The translations under genes were made by a program, and so were the position numbers. Shown here in pieces: positions 25,856-36,400 of a stretch of DNA of 52,993 nt (the stretch's first letter is position 1; every line of letters starts with the position of its first letter). Source of the stretch: Streptomyces mesophilus (GTDB taxonomy: Bacteria; Actinomycetota; Actinomycetes; Streptomycetales; Streptomycetaceae). The stretch lies in contig NZ_JAAKZW010000024.1 of the NCBI RefSeq assembly GCF_011044995.1, forward strand, positions 1-52,993. The letters are read 5' to 3'. The notes beneath the pieces were generated by a model. It was not told the origin of the DNA and ran no database searches. It saw nothing but the letters and a program-made list of their open reading frames with translations.

Positions 25856-27153
25856 CAGAGGGCCGGGGCATGACATACGGACACGAGACGCCAACGGCGA
25901 GCGGTCCGGAGTGCGTGGAACGCCCGCTGTTCACCTGCGGCATGGTGCTGTCCGACGCGGATCTCACCGCGCTGGTCGAATGGTCGCGGGCCCGTCTCGC
26001 GCTCCAACGCTTCCGCACCGGCTGGGGTGTGGTGTGCGGGCTCGACGTGCGCTGCGATACGGCACGGTCCGGCTGGATACGGGTCATGCCGGGCGTGGCG
26101 GTCGGCCACGACGGCCAGGACATCGTGGTCGGCGAGTCGATGGCGGTCGACCTGACCGGCTGCTGTGTGGCCGAGAACTCCTGCAAAGCGCCCGCGCAGG
26201 CCAAGCAGAAGGAACCGGCGAAGCAGCAGGGCCCGGCTGAGCAGCAGACACTGGATGAATGCGGCGATGTGGTCGTCGACTTGGTGCTCTCGGCCGAGGA
26301 TGTCCCGACCGGAACGGACCTGGCCGGCCGGTGCGATTGCGGCTGCGGTCCCACGACCGAGCAGACGGTCGTCACCCGGGTGTGTGAGCGGGCACGTTTC
26401 CACGCCTGCCGGGTCCCCCTGCCGGACGTCGACCCCACGGCCGCGGCGGCGCGGCGTCGGCAGGAGGCGTACTCCAAGTGCCATGCGGTGGTGACACGTT
26501 ATGTCGAGGCAGGCCTGGGAAAGCGCTCGCCCGACGACGTGATCGACTGGCTGGACAAGCAGCGTCTCGACGGGCCTTGCGGTTGGTGGGAAAAGACGTG
26601 CCACGCCCTGAGGGCGTCCGACGACGCGGATCTGGACGGTGCCGTTGCGCTGGCATTGCTCGATCTGGTCGTGGACTGCCGGCACCAGCAGGTGCGGCGC
26701 GGGTGCGATTCCTGCGCGCCCTGTGAGTCCTGCGAGGGCGAAGACCGGCTACGGCTTGCACGGGTTTGGCTGCGGCGCCCGACCGCCGCCGACAAGACCT
26801 GCCGGGTCACCCACATCGACGCCTACCCGCCTCACCGTCGCGAACTCGGCCCGTGTATCGCCCCGGTGCCTCCAGGCTCCTTCGACCTCACACCGTTCGT
26901 CTGGCAGCGCTGGCAGCAGGTCTGTGCGCGCTGGCGCACGATCGCCGGGCACAAGCTCGTCCAGAAGGTGAAGGCGCCGGTCTCGACCGAGAACCTCCTG
27001 GAACTGCTCAACCGCACGGACCGGATTTCCTGGGACTGCGATGAGAACCCACCGGTTCCGGTCGTCGTGGCCACCGCGTGCCTCGGCGAACGGGTGCTCG
27101 GTTTCGCGGCGCGTACCCCCGCCACCCGTACCCGGCGCAAGGCGGGACCATGA
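25852..27153 (+). CDS. eCIS accessory protein 2 of 4, extremely Cys-rich
   Basis: The protein has 433 residues. It repeats the module (FTCGMVLSDADLTAL, FRTGWGVVCGLDV, PGVAVGHDGQDIVV) at residues about 24-95. The rest contains most of its 26 cysteines, including CDCGC and C-x2-C-x2-C-x2-C (CDSCAPCESC), spaced as in metal-binding proteins. A Lys/Gln-rich stretch separates the parts. It has no secretion signal, so the cysteines are likely reduced and may bind zinc or a cluster. It begins in the previous stop (ATGA) and ends in the next start. Confidence 0.78.
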   Translation: MTEGRGMTYGHETPTASGPECVERPLFTCGMVLSDADLTALVEWSRARLALQRFRTGWGVVCGLDVRCDTARSGWIRVMPGVAVGHDGQDIVVGESMAVDLTGCCVAENSCKAPAQAKQKEPAKQQGPAEQQTLDECGDVVVDLVLSAEDVPTGTDLAGRCDCGCGPTTEQTVVTRVCERARFHACRVPLPDVDPTAAAARRRQEAYSKCHAVVTRYVEAGLGKRSPDDVIDWLDKQRLDGPCGWWEKTCHALRASDDADLDGAVALALLDLVVDCRHQQVRRGCDSCAPCESCEGEDRLRLARVWLRRPTAADKTCRVTHIDAYPPHRRELGPCIAPVPPGSFDLTPFVWQRWQQVCARWRTIAGHKLVQKVKAPVSTENLLELLNRTDRISWDCDENPPVPVVVATACLGERVLGFAARTPATRTRRKAGP

Positions 27154-28154
27154 GCGAGCACCTGGATTTCCGCGAGGGCCGCCGGCTGGCCGCTGCCGAT
27201 CTGAACCGGGAGCACGCCGCCCGCGAGGCCGACCTGGAGCAGCACCGAAGGCTCGCCCACCGCGGCCGTGGCCTGGTCGGCGGCAGGATTGCGGTCCCGG
27301 GCGGTTCTCCAGCACTGGACTTCACGCCGGACGGACCGGTGGTCGCGCTCCGCTTCACGCTGGGCGACGAGGCGGAAGCGCTGAACCTGAACCCGAGTCC
27401 GAGCTCGCACAGAGGGCACCGCGCCGACGCCGTCACGGCAAACGGCACTGAAGTGCGGGTGACGGGCGCGGTCCGGCTGGTCGCCCAGACCGGCCCGTCC
27501 GTTGAGCCGCTGCCGTGGAGCGTGCGGGCGATCGAGGTCCCAGGCGACGACGGCCAAGTGCTCGCCCGGGAGCTGCGCGTGGAGTTGGCGGTGCAGCCCG
27601 GCTCACCTCCGCACGGCAGTCGGGTGGCCGTCGGCCGGGTCGAGGACAACACCTTCCTACCGGTGCTCGTCGCCGATGCGGCCGGCTCCGTGCGGATCGT
27701 CGGCCATGTGGAGGTGGCCGGTTCGGTTACACAGGGCGAGATCACCCCAGACCCGGAAGATCCCCGCTTCATGGCTCTGCTCACCGACCTGCTCGCCAGC
27801 CGGATCGTAGGAACGGCTACATCCGCCCCCACCGCGGGTTTCCAACTGACCGCACAGGTCGCCCCCGCCAGGTCGACACCGCAGAGGACCACCCTCGACG
27901 TCACGGTGACACCCGCCGTGACGCTGGCCCGTTGGGGAGCCGCGCTGGCGGTGGAGCGGTCGGGCACCACACGGTTCGTCCTCGTCGAACTGGGCCGCGA
28001 CGCGGCCCCGGGCGTGGCGGTCAGGTTCCCGGCGGGCGCCGAATGGTCCCCGGACCTCACTGCCGCGGCGCCGGCGACACTGACCGTCGCCGTCGTCGCG
28101 TTCGATCTTCAGAACAGACTGCGTGCCCAGATCGTCCGGGGCACCGTTCCCTAG
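27150..28154 (+). CDS. eCIS accessory protein 3 of 4
   Basis: The protein has 334 residues. The N-terminus keeps only the outline of the shared module (LDFREGRRLAAADLNREH, LAHRGRGLVGGRIAV), without the W-G-x-V-C-G-L core. A segment at about residues 155-205 (SRVAVGRVEDNTFLPVLVADAAG, cited in part: DNTFLPVLVADAAGSVRI) matches the end of protein 4. The last part is strand-rich. Translational coupling on the 5' side and an 18-bp gap on the 3' side keep it within the operon. It is probably a diverged duplicate forming part of the same complex. Confidence 0.75.
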   Translation: MSEHLDFREGRRLAAADLNREHAAREADLEQHRRLAHRGRGLVGGRIAVPGGSPALDFTPDGPVVALRFTLGDEAEALNLNPSPSSHRGHRADAVTANGTEVRVTGAVRLVAQTGPSVEPLPWSVRAIEVPGDDGQVLARELRVELAVQPGSPPHGSRVAVGRVEDNTFLPVLVADAAGSVRIVGHVEVAGSVTQGEITPDPEDPRFMALLTDLLASRIVGTATSAPTAGFQLTAQVAPARSTPQRTTLDVTVTPAVTLARWGAALAVERSGTTRFVLVELGRDAAPGVAVRFPAGAEWSPDLTAAAPATLTVAVVAFDLQNRLRAQIVRGTVP

Positions 28155-28172
28155 CAGCGGGAAGGACAACAC

Positions 28173-29270
28173 ATGCAGCGCCCTGTGTTCGCCGATGGCC
28201 ATCTCCTGCGTACGTCGGACTTCGTCGCCGAGCAGAACTACCACCTCGCCGCCATCCGGCGGCACAACGGCACCCTGCACATCTGGGGCATCGCCTCCGG
28301 ACTTCAGATCGCGCTGCTCGACGGTGACCTCGTGGTGAAGCCGGGCACCGCGATCGACGGCTTCGGACGGTACGTGGTCCTCGACGCGGCAGGGGGTATC
28401 GATCTGCGGAGCTTTCGGATCCGGGGCATCGATGCCGTCGACGTCTGGGCCGCGTACACGCAGGATCGGGCGGAGGCCGCCGGTGACGGCGTCGACAGCG
28501 TCACCGACGCGGCGCGCATCGAGTGCACGGAGGCCAAGGACATCGACCCACGCCGGCCGTCCGGAGTATCGGCCGCGGACCTCGTCACCGGTGCCACCCG
28601 GCAGGACGCCGACCCGGACCGACGCTGGCCGGTCTACCTGGGCCGGGTCACCATCGACCTGGCCCGGCCGCATGCCGCGCCGGTCATCGACATGGACCGG
28701 CGGGCGACGATCGGTCTGGTCGGTGCGACCGTCGAAACGCCGGAAGGCTTCGTCTGGCTCGAGCTGACTGAGGGCCCCGACCCGACCGTACAAGTGAATC
28801 TGCCGGACGGCCCCGACGGCACCCGGACACCGCTCAAGGTCAGCGCTGCCGACGGCGTCGAGCTCGACGCCCCCCTGACAGTCGACCGTGAACTCGTCCT
28901 GCGGGGCGGATCGTTGACCGTCCTGCCCGGAGCACCCGCCCTCGGACCGGCGGCCGACGCAGCGCCCCCCGAGTGGTCCGTGAGCCATGCCGTGGACGAC
29001 GTCACCCACGACTTGCGTGTGGCGATGCCGGCCGCCGCCGATGAGACCGTGCCGAACCGGCTCGTGGTCGGAGCGTGGCGGAACAACCGGTTCGCGCCCA
29101 GCCTGGTGATCGACGGCGCGGGAACACTGATCGTCTTCGGCAACCTCGTGATCGAGGGCCGGCTGCAAGCGGCCTCCGTACAGGAGGCGCCGTTGAGCGA
29201 AGAGGCCCGGGCCTACTTGGCCGGTGTCCAGACGGCCGGGTTGCTGTCGTTGTTCAACAGCATCGCGTAG
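28173..29270 (+). CDS. eCIS accessory protein 4 of 4
   Basis: The protein has 365 residues. It begins directly with the shared module (FADGHLLRTSDFVAEQNYH, RRHNGTLHIWGIASGLQI, KPGTAIDGFGRYVVLD). A middle strand domain contains DPDRRWPVYLGRVTIDL. Near the end the segment NRFAPSLVIDGAGTLIVFG matches protein 3, then a final helix (LSEEARAYLAGVQTAGLL). GGGAAGGA precedes the ATG. Its resemblance to protein 1 in the first 45 residues is the clearest of the set. Confidence 0.8.
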   Translation: MQRPVFADGHLLRTSDFVAEQNYHLAAIRRHNGTLHIWGIASGLQIALLDGDLVVKPGTAIDGFGRYVVLDAAGGIDLRSFRIRGIDAVDVWAAYTQDRAEAAGDGVDSVTDAARIECTEAKDIDPRRPSGVSAADLVTGATRQDADPDRRWPVYLGRVTIDLARPHAAPVIDMDRRATIGLVGATVETPEGFVWLELTEGPDPTVQVNLPDGPDGTRTPLKVSAADGVELDAPLTVDRELVLRGGSLTVLPGAPALGPAADAAPPEWSVSHAVDDVTHDLRVAMPAAADETVPNRLVVGAWRNNRFAPSLVIDGAGTLIVFGNLVIEGRLQAASVQEAPLSEEARAYLAGVQTAGLLSLFNSIA

Positions 29271-29289
29271 CCGGCGCCCAGGAGTTGGC

Positions 29290-31311
29290 ATGGACGTCAG
29301 CATCGGTCGGCTGCACCTGCGGGCCCGTGTCCTGGGCGCCACGGGGATGAGCGGGCGCGGCGCGGTCCTCGACCAGTTCACCGGCGCCGCCGCGCGCGAG
29401 CTGATGCATACGGTCCTGTCCGCCGCGTTCGCAGGCGACGAGGTGGTGCTGATCCGCGAACTGGCCTGCCGGGCAACGGTCCGAGCGGACGCCGCGGCCG
29501 GTCCGGACATCCTGGTGCGGTCGCTGGTCGCGTCCGCCGCCCGGCTCCTTCGGGACCATCCGTACGACGACGACCGCGTGGTGCGGTTCCCGGACGAGGC
29601 GGCCTTCGTCGCCGCGTACATCCACAACTGCTTCGACGGGCAACCGTATCGCTGGTACTTCGATGCCTTCCGCCCCTTCCTGCGCCGGGACGGATCTCCC
29701 GACTGGAGTGCGCTGCTCACCGCGCATCGGGTGAGCCGCTGGCCGATCCTCGTCGCGGTGCGCGCGAGCGGCGACCTGGAGACGCTGCTCGGCGCACTCG
29801 GGGACGACTGCGTACGTGAACTCCTCGGCAGCGGCAGGGAGATGGCGGACGATGGCTGGCCCGCACTGTCGGCGACCGCGGCGGAGATCGTCCGCAAGGC
29901 CGGCGGCCCGTCGGCCGGTCGGCCTCTCCCGCCCGAGGGACCTGCTGTCGCACCGGCGACCGTGCCGCCACCGGACTGGCGTGACCCCGCGAGTCTGGGC
30001 TCCGCGGTCGCGTCCGTCGTAAGCGGCCTGTTGGCGGCCTCCGAGAGCCAAGTCGGCGATACGCCCGGGCCGGACGACGAGCGTGCGGCGGCGGTCGCCG
30101 AAGTGGCCCGCCGCTACGACTGGTTCGACCACGAAGCCTTCTGCCGGGCCCTGCCCACGGGCGAGTCGGCCGCGCCGCTCTCGCCGCGATCCCGGCAGAT
30201 CCTCGCCGATCTGTCCGAGGCGATCGACGATCCGCTGCTCGCCCTCGACCCGGCCAGGCCCGCATCGGCCGCGAACCTCGTCCGCCTGCTGGCCGCCCTT
30301 GTCCACCGGGCGCCGCGATGGAGCGACGACGAGCTTGCCCGCGCGCTGACCGCGCGCGTTCTGGACGGCTGGGAGCGGGAAGAGCCCGGCGCGCCGCGTA
30401 CGCTCGTAGGTCCGACGCGCACTCTTCGCGCGGCGCGGACGCACGATGCCGACACGGGTGAGGCGTACCCGCCGAACGGACAGGGAAGTTGGGGACCTCG
30501 CGCCGCGCTGCCAGGGGGACCCGCCGCCGTAGTCCAGCGGCTCGCCACGCGATTCCCCACCGTCCCTGTCCTCCACGGGCAGTCGGCATCACAGACCGCG
30601 GCCGGTCTGTTGCTGCTGCGCTCCTTGCTCGACCTCGGCTTCGGTCGGCGCCTGCTCGATCTCACCGGCCCCGGCGGCGAAGCACTCCTCGGCGCGCTGC
30701 TCCAGCGCTGGACGGGCGTGCGGCCCGCCGCCGATCCACTCCTGGAGATCCTCCAGCCGGCGTCCTGCGTGCCGGGCGTTGAGGACATCGCTCTGCTCGC
30801 GACACGACGGCTCCTCGGCCAGCGGCTTGCCATGCCGCCCTTCCGTGCGGTCACCGTGCCGTACGCGGCGGACCGGCTCGCTACCGTCGTGGTGGACGCG
30901 GCGGGACGGGTGCTGCCCCTCGCACCGGACCGGTTCGGTGAACTCGGCCATCAACTGGCGCCAGACGCCGAGGACTCCGGCCCAAGGACCGCCGTCGCCG
31001 AAGCCTTGGCGGTGATCGACTGCGGACCGCCGTACGATCTCGCGCTCGACCTGCTTGCCGTCGCGTGCGTGCACGGCTGGGCGCGATGGCTGCCGGGCTT
31101 CGCCACTGCGAGCGTGCCCTTCCTGCTGCGCACGGTGGTCCGGCGGCCGGCCCGGGTCGCGATCGACGAGGCCACCATCACCGCGCACCTGCCGACCCGG
31201 CCGCACGACATCGTCCTCGACCTGGCCGGCTATCTCGCGCCCGTCGAGCCGGTCCCCGAACTGGGCGGCCGCCGCGTGCACTTCGTGACAGGAGAAGGCC
31301 ATGCCGCCTGA
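29290..31311 (+). CDS. eCIS tape-measure-type protein (Afp14/Pvc14-like)
   Basis: The protein has 673 residues from ATG 29290 behind AGGAG. The N-terminus IGRLHLRARVLG, followed by the helices ELMHTVLSAAFAGDEVVLIREL, fits the contractile-injection-system tape-measure family (CIS_TMP). The long, Ala-rich, Pro-broken middle and the C-terminal PVPELGGRRVHFV are also consistent. The position directly before the AAA+ ATPase is that of gene 14 in Afp/PVC. No phage-type repeated tape-measure helices are obvious, so the length-setting role is taken from synteny. Confidence 0.75.
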   Translation: MDVSIGRLHLRARVLGATGMSGRGAVLDQFTGAAARELMHTVLSAAFAGDEVVLIRELACRATVRADAAAGPDILVRSLVASAARLLRDHPYDDDRVVRFPDEAAFVAAYIHNCFDGQPYRWYFDAFRPFLRRDGSPDWSALLTAHRVSRWPILVAVRASGDLETLLGALGDDCVRELLGSGREMADDGWPALSATAAEIVRKAGGPSAGRPLPPEGPAVAPATVPPPDWRDPASLGSAVASVVSGLLAASESQVGDTPGPDDERAAAVAEVARRYDWFDHEAFCRALPTGESAAPLSPRSRQILADLSEAIDDPLLALDPARPASAANLVRLLAALVHRAPRWSDDELARALTARVLDGWEREEPGAPRTLVGPTRTLRAARTHDADTGEAYPPNGQGSWGPRAALPGGPAAVVQRLATRFPTVPVLHGQSASQTAAGLLLLRSLLDLGFGRRLLDLTGPGGEALLGALLQRWTGVRPAADPLLEILQPASCVPGVEDIALLATRRLLGQRLAMPPFRAVTVPYAADRLATVVVDAAGRVLPLAPDRFGELGHQLAPDAEDSGPRTAVAEALAVIDCGPPYDLALDLLAVACVHGWARWLPGFATASVPFLLRTVVRRPARVAIDEATITAHLPTRPHDIVLDLAGYLAPVEPVPELGGRRVHFVTGEGHAA

Positions 31312-33445
31312 GCCGTACGCGACCAGCCTCGATCACCTCTACGACGAACTGAGCCGGGTCGAGCTCGCGGTGCGCGCCCAGGTCGAGCGCTGGCGTCGGG
31401 CCGTCGGAGAGCTGCGCGACGAGGCGGCCTGGGGCACCGGCATCCTCGACGACCGAGAGGTACGGCGCTACCTCGGCCACCCCTACACCGCGCCGCTCAC
31501 CGAGGCGGACACCCCCGAGGCCGTACGCGAACTGCAGCGCAGGGCGATGGCGCAGACCCTGACGATCGGCACCCGGCGCGCCCTGACCACCCCTTCGACG
31601 CTGCGCCTCGAACGGCTGCGGTCCGCTCTCGGACTGACCCAGGACGACGTGGACGTCATCCTCGTCTGCCTCCTCGACGAACTGGACGGACGCTACCGCC
31701 GGCTCTTCGCCTACCTGGCCGACGAGCGCTGGCTGCGCAGCCCGACGATCGGCCTGCTGGCCGAGATCCTGCGGCCTGCTCCGCCGGAACTGCCGGATTT
31801 CCGGGCCCGGTTCGCCCCCGACGCCCCGCTGATCCGCCACCAGCTGGTGCGCCTCGACGACGACTCCCGGCTGTCCTCCCGCTCGGTGCGCCTCGACGCG
31901 CGGATCGCCGCCTATCTCACCGGCCAGGACTACCTGGACGGCCGGCTGGCTGAAGCGGTCCGGATCGCCGAACCGCTGCGGTGGGACGATCTCGTGCTCG
32001 GCGACGAGCGCCGCACGCGGCTGCAGGGGATCGGCGAGTCGTGCCGGGGCGGCCGTGACCGTATCGCCGTCGTCGCGCTGATTGGCGACGAGGGCAGCGG
32101 CCGCTCCTCGGCTGCCAGGTGCCTGGCCACCCAGCTAGGGGTGGAGTTGCTCCTCGTCGACGCGACCGCCGCCGCGGCGAGCGGCCCCGACTCCGTCAGC
32201 GAGCTCTACCGGGAGGCGCTGCTGCGCGGCGCCGCCGTCATGTGGCGCGGCTGCTCCCACCTCGCAGGCCTGCCGGCCACCGAGGACCGGACCTGGGCAA
32301 CTCTGCTCACGTACGCGGCACTTCACCCGAAGCCCACCTTCGTCGACCATCTGCAGCCGTGGGATCCGGCGGAGCGCAGCCCGGGCGGCGGCGCGTTCGT
32401 GCGTCTGTCCTGCCCGTCGCCCGATCTGGACGAGCGACGCGCGATCTGGAGCGAGCTGCTCGGCGACAAGGAGGTGGCCGACCGGCTGGCCGCCACCTTC
32501 CTGCTCACGCCGGGCAGGATGCTGGACGCGATCGAGATGAGCGCCGAACTGGCCCGCCAGCGCGGCGCCGCGGTCTCGGAGGAGGAGCTGCGCGACGCCT
32601 GCCGCCGTCAGTGCTCGCGGCGGCTGATGAGCATCGCCCGCCCCATCGAGGCGCCCGCGCACATGACGCTGGACGACATCGTGCTGCCGGACGCGAATCT
32701 GCGGCAGCTGAAGGCGCTGCGCGACCGGGTCGCGAACCGGTCCCGCTTCGAGCAGTTGGTCGGTTCCGGGCGCAGCGGCCCCAAGGGGCTTGTGGCGATG
32801 TTCGCGGGCTCGTCCGGTACCGGAAAGACCCTCGCGGCGGGCTTGTTGGCCAAGGACCTGGGGCGGGATCTGCTGAAGGTCGACCTGGCACAGGTGGTCA
32901 GCAAGTGGGTGGGGGAGACCGAGAAGAACCTGGACCGCGTGCTCAACGACGCCCAGGACGCGCACGCGATCCTGTTCTTCGACGAGGCCGAGGCCATCTT
33001 CGGCAAGCGCGGGACGGTGAGCGACGCCCGTGACAGGTACGCGCTGCAGGAGACCAGCTTCCTGCTGCAGCGGATCGAGGAGTACGAGGGTGTGGTGATC
33101 CTGGCGACGAACCTGCGCCAGAACCTGGACGACGCGTTCAGCCGCAGGATCCACATGACCATCGAGTTCCCCGCCCTCGGCGAAGAAGACCGCGAGCGGA
33201 TGTGGCGGCTGGCGCTGTCGGGTGTTGGGCATGAGTTGACGGACGAAGATCTCGCCCGGGTCGCGAAGGCCTCCCGGCTCTCCGCGGCCGCGATCGTGCA
33301 GGTCGTCGAGGCGGCGACCTTCGCGGCGGTGGCCCGCACTCCCGAGACGCCCCGGCTCACCGCCGACGACGTGGATGACGCGGTGCGGGCGGAGCTGCAG
33401 CGGGTGGGGCTCCCGGCTCCGCCCGGCAGTCCCGCGGGCCGGTAA
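31301..33445 (+). CDS. cis15: AAA+ ATPase of the injection system (Afp15/Pvc15)
   Basis: The protein has 714 residues. An N-terminal helical domain is followed by two AAA+ modules. The first has a degenerate Walker A (GDEGSGRS, residues 262-269, Arg for Lys) and no clear Walker B. The second is complete: GSSGTGKT at 503-510, ILFFDEAE at about 557-564, sensor 1 ATNL and the arginine finger SRR. Pvc15/Afp15 ATPases are needed for assembly or cargo loading. It overlaps the tape-measure gene by 11 bases, has GGAGAAGG upstream, and is the last gene of the plus-strand operon. It converges with the cargo gene after 15 bp. Confidence 0.95.
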   Translation: MPPEPYATSLDHLYDELSRVELAVRAQVERWRRAVGELRDEAAWGTGILDDREVRRYLGHPYTAPLTEADTPEAVRELQRRAMAQTLTIGTRRALTTPSTLRLERLRSALGLTQDDVDVILVCLLDELDGRYRRLFAYLADERWLRSPTIGLLAEILRPAPPELPDFRARFAPDAPLIRHQLVRLDDDSRLSSRSVRLDARIAAYLTGQDYLDGRLAEAVRIAEPLRWDDLVLGDERRTRLQGIGESCRGGRDRIAVVALIGDEGSGRSSAARCLATQLGVELLLVDATAAAASGPDSVSELYREALLRGAAVMWRGCSHLAGLPATEDRTWATLLTYAALHPKPTFVDHLQPWDPAERSPGGGAFVRLSCPSPDLDERRAIWSELLGDKEVADRLAATFLLTPGRMLDAIEMSAELARQRGAAVSEEELRDACRRQCSRRLMSIARPIEAPAHMTLDDIVLPDANLRQLKALRDRVANRSRFEQLVGSGRSGPKGLVAMFAGSSGTGKTLAAGLLAKDLGRDLLKVDLAQVVSKWVGETEKNLDRVLNDAQDAHAILFFDEAEAIFGKRGTVSDARDRYALQETSFLLQRIEEYEGVVILATNLRQNLDDAFSRRIHMTIEFPALGEEDRERMWRLALSGVGHELTDEDLARVAKASRLSAAAIVQVVEAATFAAVARTPETPRLTADDVDDAVRAELQRVGLPAPPGSPAGR

Positions 33446-33460
33446 GGGCGGCCATGGGGC

Positions 33461-36400
33461 CTACGGCGGAAACGTCACCTCGATGGCCTCGTAGAACTTT
33501 GGCCAAGTTTCCTGGAATACGGCGTCCAGCTCGACGAGTGCCGCATCCGCTTGCTTATTGGCATCTCCGTAACCGGTACGCTCCATCGCGCTGGCGACAG
33601 CGATCCTGCTGAACTTGTACGCATCGTTGACGCCACGCTCGACGACCTGCTGGGTCTCCTTCACCGCGTGGTCCTCAAGATGCTGACGCGTCTTCAGCTG
33701 GGATGCCGTGTACGTCTGGGCCAGGTAGCGAAGCGTCAAGTCTGCCGCGGACTCTGCCTGCGGCGCCATCGTGTGGTCCCTGAAGGCCGCGCCGCTCAGC
33801 ACCTCGTGGACGTCCCCCAGGAACACCCGCCAGTGCGAGGTCCTCGGGTTGACCGAGACATACGTGGCGAGCGGGCCCAGGAGCAGTTTGATGCGCCGCT
33901 TGACCAGAATGATGTCCTTCGTCGCGGGGTTGGTGGAAATGTCGATAAAGTCGGCACGGGCGACCTTGGAGTGCACTCCTTGGTGTTTGCGGTGTGCCTC
34001 CTGGCTGAGCATGATGGCGCTCAGCTTCTCGCCGTTCGGGAACATTTTGGCCATGGCTTCTTTGCGGCTGGTGAGTGCGGCTGCGACCGCCTCGGCGTCC
34101 GGGTCGCCCTTCCAGCCGCTCCGCAGCCCCGCGGCGATATCACTCCACAGGTCGCCGATCGCCGTGCCCAGCGCATTCGCCGGAACGTGGTGTGACTCCT
34201 CGCCCGCGACCGGCTGGGCCCGCGTCAACTTGTGCGGGCCGGCAAAGGGGCCACTGGCGGGGATCACTTTGCTGTTCTTGGCGTTCGCGTTGTTCGGGGC
34301 GATCGTCACCGTGAAGTCGAGCTTCTGGTCCTGCGCGTCGGCGGCCGGGTCCTCGAAGGCGACCGACATCTTCACGTGTTCGGCTGCGAGGGACTCATTG
34401 CGTGCCACCACGATCGTCGCCGCCTGCTGCTCCGTCTTGGCACGGATCGCCTTGTAGTCGAGACCCTCATCCTCCGGCGAGGGCTTGGCCAACTCATCGG
34501 CGACTTCCCGCACCGCCTTCTCGTGGGGCGTGCCGGGCTGCTCCTTCTCCTTCTTCTTGCCGATGCCCAGGGCCGCGAGCAGGGCCCTGCCCTTGTCCAC
34601 GAGCCAGGTGAGGGCGCGCTCGATCAGACCGAGCACCCACTCGCGCATGCTCTTGACCTTGTCGGCGACGATCGCGGGGAGGTCACCGAGTCCGAGGTAG
34701 TCGGTGAGGAACGAGACGACCGGCGCGACCAGCGTGGCCAGGCTCTTCTCGACCGCCTGCGCGAATCCGGCCGTATTGCCGGCCAGGATGTCGGTGATGC
34801 CGTTCACCACGGTCTCCACGAACGAGAAGAGCCGCGCCGCGTTCTGGAAGATCCACTTCAGTACGCGGTAGATCGCCTCGAGCGCCTGCAGGATCGCGCC
34901 GGCGGGGTTGAAGAGGGCGAGGATGCGTACGGTCGCCTGCTTGATGATTGCGGAGGTCAGGAAGTCGACCGCGAGCTGCACCACTTGGTCGACGAGCGAC
35001 TGGGGGTCCAGCTTCTCCTTGATCATCTCGTAGATGCCCTCGGGTCCCTTCTCGATGAGCAGCGAGACCATCGAGTAGACCTTCTCGGCCAGCGCCACGT
35101 TCTTGGCGCCGACCAGCTTGGCGAGGATCTTGCGGATGTTGGGCCAGGTGATGCCCATCAACTGCAGGAAGAACGTGACGATACCGCGCAACGAAAGGTC
35201 CTTGGGGATCTGCACGTCCTTGACGCCACCGAGCAGCCAGCTGAGGAAACCCTTGATCATGTGGGTGCCGAAGTTCTGGAAGAACAGCCCGAAACCGTCC
35301 CCGAGCCCCCGCAGGAGGCGGGTGGCGAATGCCAGGGGATCGTCGGCGATCTTGCGGACCGCGCTCTTGATCCTCGCGACCACGGCCCAGAACGACGCCG
35401 GCGGAATACCGAGGACGTCGAGGAGACCCTCGATGAGGAACTTGACCGGGTCATCGGTGAACCGGGCGACCGCCCCGACGATCCGGCCGAGCAACCCACC
35501 GGCCCTCGTGCGCAGTTCGGAGATCTCCGCACGTACCTCGTCCACCGCCGCGCTGGAACTGCGCACCAGATCCTTGGTGAAGTCGTCCCGGACTGCGGTC
35601 ACTTCATGGTGCAGCTGGTCGAGCCGGACGTCGAACTGCGCCCGCTCGTGTTCCGCCTTGGCCCGTACCGTCTCGGGCAGTGCGGCGTAGACCCCGTCGA
35701 TCCGTGCGCGCGCGCCCTCGATGATCAGGTCGCATGCCGCGATGACCGCGTTCACCATCGTGGAGATGCCGCACAGCTTGCTGATCACGCCTTCGGCGAA
35801 GGCGTGCTCGGCCTCCGCGTACGCATCCTCTGCCCACTTGGGCAGGCCGGTCACCGCGTCCCACACACCGACGAAGAAGCCGCCCACGCCGGAGTGGCGT
35901 GCGTCGACCCGGTCCTGGACCGGCTTCAGCTGCGCCCGGAAGAGTCCGGCGAGCACGTCCTTCGCACTGTCCCATTCCGCCATGGCCGTCGCAGGGAGGT
36001 CCTTGAGCTGGGCGTTCACCAGAGCCCTCGCGTCAGCGAAGATCTGCTGCGCCTCGGCGGCAGCCGCGCCCCGCATCATCTCCTCGGACCCGACCAGGCC
36101 GGCCTGGCGCACAGTGAAACCCTGCGAGGTCCGCTCCCGTGACGTCTCAAGTGCCGCCAACGTGCGGGCTTGGAGTGCTGCCATGTCGCCTTCGGCCCGG
36201 GCGAGCGCCTGCTTCTGCCCGGCCAGGACTTTGACCGGGTCCTCTGCGGCCACCTGGTCGAGCTCGCCCTGAGCGGTCCGCGCCTCGGCCACCGGCCCGG
36301 TGCGCACCAGCTCGGCCACAGGCGTGCTCATCCCGGCGTCTTGGACCTTCTTCCGCGAATCCGCGGCATCCTCGTCGAGCGAGACGGCGTCGGCCGGGAC

